The notes below the pieces were generated by a model, which was given only the letters and a program-made list of their open reading frames with translations, searched no databases and had not been told where the DNA came from. DNA of 64,000 bases from Acridotheres tristis. Lineage: Eukaryota > Chordata > Aves > Passeriformes > Sturnidae. A program made the position numbers and the translations under genes. This document shows, piece by piece, positions 1 to 11,600 of this stretch; position 1 is the stretch's first letter; every line of letters begins with the position of its first letter. The stretch lies in contig CM072897.1 in NCBI GenBank assembly GCA_037013685.1, forward strand, positions 19,170,143 to 19,234,142, written 5' to 3'.

Positions 1-1260
1 TAGAATTCATTAGCACAAGGCAAGGGGCATCCAGGGAACAACAGGCACAGGTAAGGAAACATGGAATGAACCTTCTGCCTCCCCCCTCCTGGCTTTGCTG
101 GGTATTTTGTCTTTGCCAAGTGAACAGCACCAGCACTTTCTTTTAGTAAGAAGTCCAAATCTCGTTTTATTATTAACCACTTGAGTAATCCATTGCCTCC
201 TAAACTACCATTTAAAAAGAGGGAAAACCATATTTTCTCTTTTTTTTCCCTTTCCTTCACATACAACCTTCTTGTTTACAAAGCCAGCAGGTTTTGCTTT
301 ATCTTTCAAAAGAAGGAAATTCCCTTTTTGGTAAAGATAAGGTGTTCAGAATGTCAGCTTAGATAGTTGAGATGAAGAATGACCACAAAGCAGCTTATAA
401 TGGAAGTTCAGCTTGTCCTTAATGGTGGCATTGCAGCACAACTTCCTCATGCAGGGCAGACAATGACCCTGCCCTCTTCCCGTGTTCTCATGGAGCTCTT
501 CCCTCCCCTTCTGCTTTGGATCCCCCCTTCTCTGTCTTTTCCCTGCTCAACTCCTCTCACCAAAGCTTTCATGAACCGAAACAAGCAAAGAGGAGGCAGC
601 TCTCAGCTGGCATCTGGAAATGAGCTTGTTTCCTCTGCTGCCATATTCTGTTCTCTGCTGGCTTCTGACATCAGCAGGATTTTCTGTACCACCTATAATT
701 GAACAACAGCAACAAATGACACACAGAGCCCCGGACTGGACGTTTTTTGATCCAGAATTGAAGGCAAAGCTTGATCAGCACAAGCACAAATGTGCATGTG
801 TAGACACAGGCAGGAGCAAACTGCAGGGAATAACCTTGGATTTAGGATAACCACGAGACCTGTCTGGTGCTGAGTGGGCTACAGGCAGTGCCACCCAAGG
901 GGGGGTTCTACAGCAAAGCCCAGACACAGCAGGCCTTTATTTTAATCTCAGATTTATTTGCAGCCTTATCAAGTGAAGCATTTTCCCTTTCCTCTCGTTA
1001 TCTCCTGGCTCCTGAGGCTCTGGGCACTGCTGACACTGCTGCTGAGCCACACACATGGTGGTGGCACAAATCCTCCTTTCCCTGCAGGATCATGGGGATG
1101 TGTGCAGGACTCAGGCTGGCCTAACCTGTTTGCTTGTTTGTACAGGCTGTGCTTGTGCCAGGAAGAACAAAATGTAGGCAGAAAGAAATACTCTGTGTGC
1201 CTGGGCCTTGTTTTCATGGCAGTGAAGCTCTACTCTGCTGAAGGTATGGAGTGGGAAGGG
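1..1260. other. Intergenic, nothing recognised
   Basis: I see no coding exon, RNA gene or clear repeat. The short open frames lack any recognisable protein signature. Confidence 0.6.
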
Positions 1261-1341
1261 TAATTCCTGAAAATCCCTCTGTGGGCACCATGATGGGGTG
1301 TCTGTATGGGATAACTCCTGAAAATCTCTCTGTAGGCACCA
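1261..1341. repeat. Imperfect 50-bp tandem duplication (1.6 copies)
   Basis: TAATTCCTGAAAATCCCTCT at 1261 recurs as TAACTCCTGAAAATCTCTCT at 1311, and the match continues through GCACCAT. It is a small local duplication with no coding content. Confidence 0.75.
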
Positions 1342-1667
1342 TCTGCTTGAAGTTCTTGTTCTTCAGACATGCTGACCAAGCTTGGGTTTGCAGTTTGGCT
1401 GTTTTCACAAGTCCAGGAATATTGAGTCAGAATGGAAATGCCTTGAGGTTGTTCTCCCAAATCCTGACTTCTTGCTTCCTGCCTGAATAAGTGAACCTTG
1501 CAGAGTCATGCCCAGTATCCATTATTGTGTCAGTTCCCTCCTACTAATATTTCAACCTTTTTGATAATTTAAAATAAATTTGACAGAGGGATTTTGTCAA
1601 AAAGTGAGTATTTTCCTACAAATTTATGGAAGTAGGTGGCTGGAGTAAAGAGAGAATTCCTCCTGAG

Positions 1668-1790
1668 TCATAGCATTATAGAATTAGAGGGTAATTCAGG
1701 TTGGAAGGGATCTCTGAGAATCTTCAGCTCAAAGCTGCTGCTTATGGCACCAGCATCAATAAATGAGCAGACTGGAGAATCCATGTGCTG
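1668..1790 (-). mobile_element. Old CR1 LINE 3'-end fragment
   Basis: The + strand shows a degenerate form of the CR1 reverse-complement end: a TATAGAATTAGA-type tail, then GGTTGGAAGGGATCTCTGAG and CTCAAAGCTGCTGC. It is diverged and truncated, with no coding potential left. Confidence 0.5.
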
Positions 1791-3512
1791 TGAGTTATGG
1801 AGAGAAGGTTTGTGTTGAATCCTGCACATTGGACATGGGAGACTCCACTCACAAGGAATTTCTTTTATGGCCACCTTGTGTGCAGAGAATCTTGTTTAAA
1901 ATTAGTTTCCTATTTCAAAATTTTCAATCTTCTGCCTGTCTTCAGCAAGTGGAGGGAGGGAGGTACATCCCTGAGGATTGTGAGTTCCTAAATCAGAGCT
2001 GCACAAGTGCCTGACAGGGGGGACTGTAAAGCTGTAAAACTTTGGGTTGGAAGTGTGATGTTGAGTTTGATTAACTTCCTCTGAGAAAAAGAGAGGTTTC
2101 AAGTGAGCCCAGACAGAATGGCTCTCACCAAGAGCAGAGTCTGGACTTGCCAAAGCTGGAGGCTGCCATGACTGTTGTGGGAGCAGCAGCACATTGGCCA
2201 TCCAATCCAGCACTGCCTGACCATCCAGAATAGCACAGTGGCTGCAGACAGGAGATAAATCAGCAGGACAGGCTCCAGAGAGGGATCCATTATTGTCTGG
2301 GAGGCTGCAGCTCATTAAAGCTGCTGAAAGAGGCACTATTTTGAGAAGGACTCGTTTGATAAGCACTGAGCTGATCCAGTTGGAGCAAACCTCTCCGTGC
2401 TGTCTGAACCCTCTCCTGAATAACTCCAGATCAGGGGAGAAAAATAAGCTAGTGCTCAGTTTTTAAATGGAAATTTGATGGAATATATATTTGGAAGGCA
2501 AATTTTGTCCAAGATACAAGCTCAATATGAGCATTTCACTGTGAATATTGGAGGATTCATTGGTAGAGTTCAGACAGGAACTTTGTGAGCTAATCGTGAC
2601 TAAATCATGCAGCTGCTCTAATCTCAGCAGCTCCTCTGAGCTCTGTCATTTCTCTTCCTTACAGCTCCATCCATGGTTACCTGTCTCTGTTTTCCTATTT
2701 CTAGGAAGGTTCCTGTTCTCCAAGGAGAATATTAAAGGTCAGGTGGTAAAATGCTCATGCTAATCACTCAATTCCTAGCTGGGATTTTCAGCTGCTTGCT
2801 CCAGAGAGGATTACCAGCTTTTGCAGAACATCCTGGAAATCTCAGGGGGTTATTTGCTGCAGAGTGTGGGAATTCTTTCCATAGCCACCAACATGGCTGA
2901 ACTTTTGGATGACATGTCCTTTTTGTAGTGGGGTGGCAAAGCGGTTTGTTGTCAGCACATTGCCAGCAGCCCCCTCACACCCGAGACAAGCACTCACATT
3001 TTGATCTTGGTTACGAGGGCAAGGAGAGTGGCCTTGCTCTGGATTTATTTACCCCTGGAAGCTGGAGTTAATATTGCTTTCCAAGCACTTCCTGGTAGCA
3101 GCTTTTCCATCCTGTTGTGTATCTCACTCTCCTCGCTGTCCCCCGTGCCAGGCTCTGCACTCTGCCGTCGCTGGGGATCTGTTCAGTGCCTCTGGGCTCC
3201 CACTCATGGACTTTGAACCATTCTGCCTCAAAACCCACGGCAATTCTTCCTTCCATCCTGACAGCAACTCTGGGGGATCCTCCCTGTCTGTCCCCCTGCC
3301 CACATCCCAGCATCCAGGCATGGAGCTGCCTTCCCATTGCTCAGGGACACATATTGAGAAAGCAAGAAAATTACAGCCTGAAAAATATTCCAGGCTGGAG
3401 TTTTTCAGCTCTGTTCCCAGCCCATGAGCTGCTCCAGCTCAAGGCTAGGGAGAATTTCTCCCAGGGTGATAATTTGGTCACAATAAAAAGGAATTAATAA
3501 CAAGATAGAACA

Positions 3513-3651
3513 CCTGTTGTGGTGTGTGCCCAGGCCCTGGCAATGGGGTGCCTTCTCTCTGAACCAATCACCTCTTCTCTACTCTTGGGGTTGCAGTCCT
3601 GCTATAAAACCAAGTGTGTTCCTGAATAAACTTGTCTCTTTCTTCCTGTCA
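3513..3651 (+). mobile_element. Possible LTR fragment upstream of HCN4
   Basis: A TATAAAA at about 3602 is followed 20-25 bases later by AATAAA at about 3626. The stretch starts TGTTGTGG and ends TGTCA. The arrangement resembles a truncated LTR, but it is short and I see no second copy in the window. Confidence 0.3.
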
Positions 3652-4317
3652 TGAAAGATGACCATGTAGCTGTGCATTTTATTTCTGCCTCACTTAAAGG
3701 GTTAAAACCCCTTTCCACGGCTACATTCCTTTATCCAGCCTGGTATATCGGCCTGGGCATCTGTTCCAGTCCCCACTCTGCAGCTCCAGGAGGAAAGCCC
3801 AGGCTGAATTTCAATGGGTGCAGTGTGACAGCACACCTGGGTAATGAATAGGGCCAAGGGCCAGCGAGGATTTGTGTATTTATCACGATTATTTCTTCAT
3901 TATCTCCGAGCTATGACAAAAGATGCAGAGGCAGCCAGTGCACCCTCTCCCCCCAAAACTCCAAGGCAGAATTTCCCTGGTTTGTAGCGTTGAATATTTC
4001 ATGAGTTTCAAATGCCAATTATGAGTTACCTGCTGCTTGCTAGGAACAATAGGCAGCTTTGAAAGAATTTGTTCCCATTCTTCCAAGCCCTGCCACATAT
4101 TTAGTGACTCCTTTTTTACCTGAGAATCCAGAGGCTCAAGGGTGATGAGGGGAACTCTCACCCAAGCAAAGGTGGGCCTAAAGGACCAGCTTGCACTGCT
4201 GTTTCTGTACCCTGAGCCACAGGTTATCTGTTCTTAAGGCTCTCAGTCTATTCTCTGTAGTCCTGAGCTCATCTGGAATGGGATTTTTCACATTCGCAGT
4301 GTAGCACCGGATTTTTA

Positions 4318-4412
4318 TCAAAATACCATATATATGTGTGTACATATATAAAATATATACAAATACATATATAAATTATCTATAAATATATATTAAAAAT
4401 ATATAAATATGA
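4318..4412. repeat. AT-rich microsatellite (TATA/ATAC-type)
   Basis: About 95 bases are almost only A and T with scattered G and C, built from ATATAT, ACATAT and AAATAT steps. It lies upstream of HCN4. Confidence 0.85.
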
Positions 4413-5809
4413 ACTGGCAAAATTCCTTAAGAAACAAACGAATCACTGGCTGCTTCACCTGCATTCTTCCAACTAAATCCATTCTTTTTCTATCTATGCC
4501 AAGTCCCTTGGAGCAGTATTGGCAAATATTGTTAAAAAGGAGGTAATTTCCCTCAAAACCACTTCTGCCTTTTCCTGACAAGTGACTTCTCCATCCCCCC
4601 CTTTGAATGTACTGTGCAGCAAGTGATACACAAGACAGTGAAATATTTTAAAAATCTGCCTCTGAAAGGTGCATTTGCTGCCATGGAAAGCACTGACACA
4701 ACGCTGGCAATAAATTCCATCTCTGATAGTGATTTCATACCATTAGACAAGGATAATTCCCATCCCCTACACTTAGTTCTTGGAAGGCTCTCAAGTAAAA
4801 TACCATTACTTTGAAGTTCTCTCAATACAAAATTGTCACTACATTTTAAAGACTTGAGAAATTCCTCTGAGTTTGGTTACCTGGAACTGCTGGAGCCAAG
4901 ATTTTAGAAGTGTTTAGGAACCCACTCTTGGAAACAGATACACAAGGAGGCACCTTCTGGATTTAGCACTTCAGACGATTCCACAAGCCCACGGAGCTTC
5001 CTTAGATTCATCTTTATTACAGAGAGATGTAAAGGTAGCTGTGGTCTGTAGGTGAGGAATTCCAGGTGTGATGCATGGACTGGCCAGTGGGGTGTGGGCA
5101 GTGCCAGGCTCCCGGGCACAGGGGTATATCCATCCCTCTGGAATGTGCAGTGTGTGTGCCCACAGCCCAGCTCAGCCTCTGCTCCCTGGCATTTCCCTGC
5201 TCCTGCACAGGGGATGGAGTTTCTGGAGAGTTCTGCTGCTGGGTACCCTGTGGTGTTCTCAAGGCTGGCAGAGAACCCGATCCCAGCACCAGATCAGGCT
5301 CCACAATCCAGGCAGGCCAGGGAATGGCGGTGCCTTTTCTGAGTGCCAGCCAGAACACCTCAGGCTGAGAGAGGACAAACAGCCTGGTTCCTTGAGCACG
5401 TCCTTTCCTGCTCTGTCATTCCCTGGGAACACGAGGGACCACGCTTAAGAAGCTGCATCAGTTTCAGATGTTGTGCACCTCATTAATCAAAACATATCCT
5501 TTTGGAAGGCAGTTGATTGCAGCTCAGGCACAGAAGTGCTTACACCTCAGCATCCCTAGTGCCTGGAGGAGGGAAGAAAAACAGAGAAAAGACCTTTAGT
5601 GCTCTCCCTGGCTTAGTTCACATTATCTAATCTACAGGAGCATTGGAAAAATGAAATTTATTTCCCCACAAAAGCTCGTTCTATTAGAAATTGTGATGAA
5701 AATAATAATATTAAATGATATTTGCACTGTAGAGTTTTGGGAATGAGTCACAGGCAGTCTGGCTGTGCCAGAAGGTGGGAGGAGAAGAGGAGCAGGTAGA
5801 ACACATGGG

Positions 5810-5871
5810 ATTCTAGGAGAGAGCAAGGGGCAAGGAGAGAGGATTCAGGAGAGAGCGAGGGGCAAGGAGAG
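5810..5871. repeat. Purine-rich 33-bp tandem duplication
   Basis: Two near-identical blocks (5810-5839 and 5843-5871) read ATTC.AGGAGAGAGC followed by GAGGGGCAAGGAGAG with one base change. The surrounding 5766-5882 is also strongly purine-biased. Confidence 0.7.
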
Positions 5872-7189
5872 GCAAACAAAGATGAGGAAGCATGTGCTGT
5901 GTGTGTGCTCGGTGAAGTCACTGCCGAGCAGCATTTCCTTGCTGCAGGAACATCCTGCTGCTCTAATGGCACAGTCACCTCTGGCCAGTGGCTCCTGCAA
6001 GGGAAAAGGGGAATATTTGCTCCTGAAGGCAGAAGGTGAGTGAGGTGGGGATTTCCTCCCTGCCTGCCGTGGGCATTCCTTGCCTGTGCTCAGCCTCCCT
6101 GCCTGCACAGTTCACGTGGTTTCCTTCTCCTAGCAGGTAGGATTTGCAATGTCTGAAACAACAAATATTCTAGAAAGCCTCAGATGCTGAATGTCTGTAA
6201 AATGTACCCCAAAATCTCTCATGAAGCCGAAGAGAGTCTTAATTTTACTTCACTGGTTTCAAAGGCTTGACACTAGGAACGATTTGAACCACTTTATCAA
6301 TCTAGGAGCTTTTTAAACAGAATAAGCTGCCATTCTCAAAGAAGCACAGGCGGGGCTGATTGCCACCTCTTTTCCTCTTTTTCTCCAGAAAAACCCTCTC
6401 AAATATCAAAAGAAATTAGGGAAATGCCAAACTGTGGCCGTTTTTCCGCATCCTTTGGCCTCTGTTACAGGAGGTGCCCTGTGGGCAGCGGGCAGGGGTA
6501 GCAGCGCTGGCAGCCGGAGCTGTTCCCGGAGTTCCTGCTGACTCAGGAGCCCCGTGGGAAGTGGGGTTCCCCCGCCGCAGGGAGAGCCCCGAGCCCTCCC
6601 TGCCAGCCCAGCCCTCCCGCGGGCACAGCTCGCCCAGATGCAGCCGCCTTCCATTTATTCGGTTTTCAACGACTTCTCCACATCCAACCCCGCGGCAGAG
6701 CAGTGGTACCGACAGCCAGGGAAAAAGGGTCCTGCCAAACCTCCGGGACGCTGCAGACGGGGGCAAAGGCAGCGTGTTCCCGGCAGGCAAACTTCTGCTG
6801 GGGAACACGGGCACTCCCGAGCCCCTGCTTTGCATGCAAGCGAGATTTTCAAGGTGAACCGCTGGTTTTCCTTTAGATTTGTGTTCGCCCCTTCCCACAA
6901 AACCCCCCCGTGCCTTCACGAGCAAACCTGCCCCCAGCAGCCACACCTCCGGGCGGAGCAGGGAACGCCCGCATCCGAGAGAAAAAGGAATATTCTCGCT
7001 GCTATTTATTTACTGTGTCATGATTACGATGCCGCTGTGGATAAGCTGGCGGCGGCGCGGCGGCCGTGGCCGCTGAGGCGAGGCGGGGCGGGCCCGGGGT
7101 GCCCGCAGCGCGGTGCCCGCAGCGCCCGGGGCGCGGTGCCCGCGGCGGCGGCGGCGGCAGAGCCGCGGTTGCCGGGCGGTGCCCCTTTA

Positions 7190-7470
7190 AGAAGCCCGGG
7201 TGCTGTCTCAGGTAGGCAGAGCCTGTGCGCTGTAGTCGCTCCTATGGCAACCCAATAGAATGGGATGGCTTCATGAATATTCCCAGGAGCAGGGGCTGCA
7301 TGAGGAATAAGTGATGACAGTGATGTAAGCAAATAGTGGCCGCTGCAGGTTGCAGTTCATTGTGTTATTGGCCGGCAGGTTGAGGAGTTTGAGGCTCGAG
7401 CTTCGCTTTCTGGATGATGTCTGCCCGCCGGGATCTACGGCACATTTGCATCTCGAAGCCAACATGGCAA
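7190..7470 (+). promoter_or_regulatory. Dense motif block in the proximal HCN4 promoter or 5' UTR
   Basis: This stretch is less GC-rich than the DNA on either side and carries recognisable sites close together. There is a CCAAT box at 7252-7256, an RFX-like half site in CTATGGCAAC just before it, a SOX-type CATTGT at 7358-7363, a reverse CCAAT box (ATTGG) at 7367-7371 and a perfect octamer ATTTGCAT at 7444-7451. I infer a regulatory role from the clustering next to the gene start. No binding data can be read from sequence. Confidence 0.4.
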
Positions 7471-7718
7471 GGCGGCTGCTGCCGCCGCTGCCGCCCTCCC
7501 TCGCCTTCCAGCCAGAAGTGTGTGGCTCTCCTCTAGACTTCTTTCCCAGTGCTCAGCATCTGAGCAGACAGGGATTGCAGTAACATTCACCAAGGGGAGA
7601 CAAGCAGCAAGTAGCCAAATCGGGACAACGGAGAAGAAGGGGGAGCTTTTTGTGCCTCCCTCTTATTTTCTTATTTTCTCTTTTTTTTTTTTTTCTCCCT
7701 CCTTCCCTTCCCTTCTGG

Positions 7719-7769
7719 ATGCAGAGCTTGTGTTTTGATGCAGAGCCTGTGGATGCCACAGCCTGGTAA
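7719..7769 (+). other. Candidate uORF 1 (16 codons)
   Basis: An ATG at 7719 opens a 16-codon frame ending in TAA at 7767-7769. It is not in frame with HCN4. It matters only if transcription starts upstream of this point. Confidence 0.4.
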
Positions 7770-7809
7770 GGAGATGCCACGCCAGTCTCTGGTCCCCCGT
7801 GCCCCGTGA
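7738..7809 (+). other. Candidate uORF 2 (23 codons), in frame with HCN4
   Basis: An ATG at 7738 opens a 23-codon frame that ends at TGA 7807-7809, 99 bases before the HCN4 ATG and in the same frame. It overlaps uORF 1. The TGA rules out an N-terminal extension of HCN4 from this ATG. It could affect translation if the 5' UTR includes it. Confidence 0.4.
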
Positions 7810-7885
7810 GCCGGGGGCAGGGGCCTGGGGGCAGTGCCGGTTCCCCTCGCTGGGCAGAGCGGGGGGGTCTCTCCCTGTCCCCGAG

Positions 7886-7903
7886 CAGCAGCAGCAGCAG
7901 CAG
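7886..7903 (+). repeat. (CAG)6 directly upstream of the HCN4 start codon
   Basis: Six CAG units end five bases before ATG 7909. In the HCN4 frame they read as GCA (Ala), so an initiation at a non-ATG codon such as GTG 7834 would add a poly-Ala stretch. An ordinary 5' UTR triplet run is the simplest reading. Confidence 0.85.
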
Positions 7904-7908
7904 CGGCC

Positions 7909-8606
7909 ATGGACAAGCTGCCCCCCTCCATGCGCAAGAGGCTCTACAGCCTGCCCCAGCAGATCGGACCCAAGGCGTCGATCATGGACGAGGAGGATGA
8001 CAGCGACAAGGACACCCGCAGGAAAAGCATCAGGCTCAAGCCACTGCCTTCGCCCTCTGCTGGGAGCACCCGGGCCCTCGGGGGGGACCCCGGCCGAGGG
8101 GGAGACCCCGGCCTGCTGGAGACGGAGGCCGGCGGCAAGGGCGCCAAGACCAGCACCAACGGGGACTGCCGCCGCTTCAAAGGGAGCCTGTCCTCGCTCA
8201 CCAGCAGGCACCTCCACGACGCGGCCGAGGAGAAGCGGCTCATCGGCGGCGAGGGGGAGCCGGCCTCTCCCGGGGAGGAGAAGAGCCCCCCCGGCAGCGG
8301 GGAGCTGGAGCAGGGGCTGCCCCCAGCGCCCGCCTCCCCCCCGGAGCCACAGCAGCCTCCCCCCCGGGCCTGCTCCTCGAGCTCCATCAAAGTGGAGGGA
8401 GGTGGAGGGTGCGACCAGATCACCCCGGATGAGGAGCAGAGGCTTGGCCAGGCCGGTTTCATGCAGAGGCAGTTCGGGGCCATGCTCCAGCCGGGGGTCA
8501 ACAAATTCTCCTTGAGGATGTTTGGCAGCCAGAAGGCCGTGGAGAGGGAGCAGGAAAGAGTTAAGTCTGCCGGGTTCTGGATCATCCATCCCTACAGCGA
8601 CTTCAG
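7909..8606 (+). CDS. HCN4: HCN4 coding exon 1: cytosolic N-terminus and HCN domain (partial gene)
   Basis: This exon encodes residues 1-232 plus two bases of codon 233 of the hyperpolarization-activated cyclic-nucleotide-gated channel 4, a plasma-membrane Na+/K+ channel that carries the pacemaker If current in sinoatrial and some neuronal cells. The start [18 protein letters not shown] is the HCN4 signature. A variable Gly/Pro/Ser/Glu-rich stretch follows (about residues 45-175), then the conserved HCN domain (about 179-233, from [18 protein letters not shown] to IIHPYSDF). ATG 7909 was chosen because it is the first in-frame ATG after an in-frame TGA at 7807-7809 and has G at -3 and G at +4. 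The exon ends at CAG|GTAC (donor at 8607), an intron after the second base of the Arg codon. From memory the variable stretch is about 30 residues shorter than in mammals. The exon lies in a CpG island. Identity is very secure. Confidence 0.97.
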
Positions 8607-8612
8607 GTACAA

Positions 8613-11600
8613 CCCCCCACCCCTGTCCTGGCCCACTCCAAACTAGCTGGCCTGCCCCTTCCCATGCCGCCTCCCGCACAGGGCACCCACCCCGACAGAA
8701 CTTTCCTGGGTCATTTCCTAGCCAGAGGAGCTGGAGGACGCAGCCAAGATCTGCTCCGCTCAAACGAGCTGCAGGTTGCATTGACATCTCACCTTAATTT
8801 TAGTGTCCCCACACTACTGATAATTTAAAATTATTTTGAAGCCAATTATCTTTGGCTTTTTATAATGGAAAGGCTCTCTTTAAGTTCGTTGTAAATGGGG
8901 AAAAACTGTTCCCACCTGATGCACAACTCTAGACTAAAAGCATGGTGTCTGATCTTAACTAGTCCTGCATCTCCATGGATGCTCTGCCTGACTGATGCTT
9001 CCCGTTTTCACACCTCCAAGTCCTCTCCCTGCTCCTTCCCGAGAGTTAGGCAGGGATGTTGCTACTGTTGCTGCTGTGCTGGGTCTTACTGCAGCCTGGC
9101 TTGTCAGGAATTGGGATGTGCAGGGGATGGCAGGTCTATTAACAAGGTTCTCAACAGAGAAAGAGCCTCTTTTGCATCTATACATCCTCATTTGCAAAAT
9201 TAGTTTGAATTGGGAGCAGTTAACACTGACTTAGCCAAAGTAATGGCTTGCTTTCACTCCACAGCAACATTTTCGTGGAGGTAATAAGGAAATTAAGTTG
9301 GAAACCCTAGAGCCGGTTTTTGTAAAGTCCTGCATAGCAAAGAGGCTGTGTTTGGGTATTTCTGAGCAAAGTGTCATCTGCTGCACAGGTGAACTGTCCT
9401 CTGCAATATGTATGTAAAGCACTGTAATCAATAATTAATTACTGAGTGCAATCAATGGCTAAGGTTTATTGCTTCAACTTTAATTACAACAGGCTTACAT
9501 CTCACATTTAAAAGCACACAGGAGAAGAATATTATTCAAATACATCTTTGTCAGACTACATGATTTTGTTGAATTTGTGGACTCTGCAAGGAACTGTGCG
9601 TGATTCCCAAAAATACAGTTAGCCAGATAATTGCAGAAGGAGTTTTGGGGTGGATTTGGCCTCCCAAAGGCAGGAATGACAGAAACCTCTTGACACCACC
9701 TATTAGGGATTTAGCAAGCAGCACACATGCTTAGTGGATTCAGCACTGGCACTGACCAGATTCCTTGATATTTGCTTGGATTAACAAATGTTATTAGAAG
9801 GCTCTGTGAGTTGGAAGACTGCACTGTCATTTAAATTCAGTGCATTCAAGTGTCCCAAGCACACAGCTGACTGAGCTTAGGAGGGTTTCCAGCAGCTACA
9901 GCATGATGCAGAGTCCTTGCAAGCACAGCCTTACCCAATCCCATGCTGGAAACAGGGCAAAATTGCTTCCCAGTGAGACCGACCAAGTAATAGCTCCCAA
10001 ACACTGAAATGTGAGAATGAGCAGCTTTCAAAAGAACAAAACCAGTTTCATCCTCTCTGCTAGATTTGCAGTGTTTGCCGTGAGTCTGGAGTTTAACTGC
10101 TGTGTTTTCTCGGGTTATTCTAGCAAGGCGTGCCCTGCGTGTCGCACCCTCAGGAAATTTGGGGTTTGGTCTCTGTGTTGTATTTGGAGTTAGGCAAAAG
10201 CAGTGTTCAGCTTCCATATCCTTCTGTCTCTGTGGTGGGTTTATTCCCTCCCATATCTGTGCCTGTTTTCAGCACAGAACCAGCCTGGCAAACTTCAGCA
10301 GCAGGAGCAGAGGGAACCACCTTGCCCAAGGTGAGATGGTCCCAAGAGTTTGAGATTTTAAGGTTCCTACAGAACCGGTGCTTATTCCATAAGATGATGA
10401 TGAGGTAACTTTTCACTCCTGAGGTGCTTGGCTGTGGGGCCACTCCTAGCCTTGCCCAAAGGAATGGAGTCTGCTGGCCAGCCTTGGCTCCCCGAGCCGG
10501 ATGGTGCCACGGAGCTGCTGGCACGGAGCTGTTCGTGCATGCAGAGCTCTGTGGGTGACTCCTGGTGTTAATGACAGGCCCTGCCCTGATGGAGCCGGCA
10601 TGGAGGGCACAGGGAGCTGCATGTCCGTGCCTTGGGGCACATTCCAGGTGGGCTGGTTTCCTTCTGAACTGGTGTAGCAGCCCAGCACGGGCTGTGTCCC
10701 TGCTGTCCCCCTGGGCTGGGCCAGTGGGGCGAGTGTCTGGGGCCGTGTGCCGAGGCCGGGAGGAGCTGGAAGCATCAATGCTTGCTCAGGGGGGATATTT
10801 CCAGGGAGGCTTTGTTCACCCCTGTTTCTAGGTCACCTGCAGCAGATCTGTTTGGATAGGAATGCCGCTTAGAGAATGTGCCTGGGCTTCCATGGAAAGT
10901 GACCTGCGGACAATGGCTGCCTTGCAGGGGAAGAGTGGGGGCCCTCCCACCTTCTGTTCAGGCTTCGTGTTCCCTCTTGCTCTCTGTTAAAGCATCTCTC
11001 TTGGAAACAACTCCCATCAATAGGGCTAACGTTTTTTGACCTCTGGAATGCAGCAGATTGCACCAAAGAGCAGATCTTACCAAAATATTTGCAGGAGCTG
11101 TGTCTGAGCCCCAAAGGAGGGTGTTGTGTGCTCGGGGAATTATGCAGCACATTCCTGACTGCTCCGTGTTCCAGCCGGGTGCTGGATCCCGGAGCCTCGG
11201 GATTTTGGAGGCTCCATTGTCCTGCCCTTGGCTGGCACCAAGGCTGTGCAGCAGCGTTTGCTGGTCAAGTTTCAAGTGAAGAAAGGTTCAGAGCCCGAGC
11301 TCGCTTGCTGTGCCTTTGGAGGAAGCCGCCTCCCCTGTGTGAGCGAGGTGCATCTCCAGGCAGGCTCTGGTGGGGCTCCAGCCCTCGTGACTGCCGGCTC
11401 CGAGCAGCTGGAGCTGGGAAGTTTGCATGGAACGCTCCAGGCCGATGCACTGCTGTGAAATGACATTGGTGCGAGTCTCTGACTCCACCGAGCCGCTGCT
11501 CCTTCGCACTCTGCTTCCAGAGGAGTTCCTGATTTAGAATAGAACAGAGGCTTTCATCATTGTCTCATTAAATTATCATTTTAGCATCTAATAGGGCTAA

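Larger units (their letters stand above)
1791..6949. other. Intergenic DNA upstream of HCN4
   Basis: Apart from the possible LTR fragment, the AT microsatellite and the purine-rich duplication, this is unique-looking sequence. CpG content begins to rise from about 6430. No exon of a neighbouring gene was recognised. Confidence 0.55.
6950..8560 (+). promoter_or_regulatory. HCN4: CpG island covering the HCN4 promoter, 5' UTR and exon 1
   Basis: CpG density rises sharply here, most strongly at 7045-7190 (long GCGGCG and CCCGCAGCG runs) and through exon 1. No TATA box is evident at a sensible distance, so a dispersed CpG-island promoter is likely. The pyrimidine-rich tract at 7672-7715, with a 14-15 T run, lies within it. 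The transcription start cannot be fixed from sequence alone. Confidence 0.75.

Noticed and set aside
7663..8787. 374-codon ORF antisense to HCN4 exon 1
   Set aside because: It is a shadow of the GC-rich coding exon and CpG island. The protein is low-complexity and matches no family.
9740..9762. Second REST-like match (TTCAGCACTGGCACTGACC)
   Set aside because: Only the left half site fits; the right half does not match at any accepted spacing.
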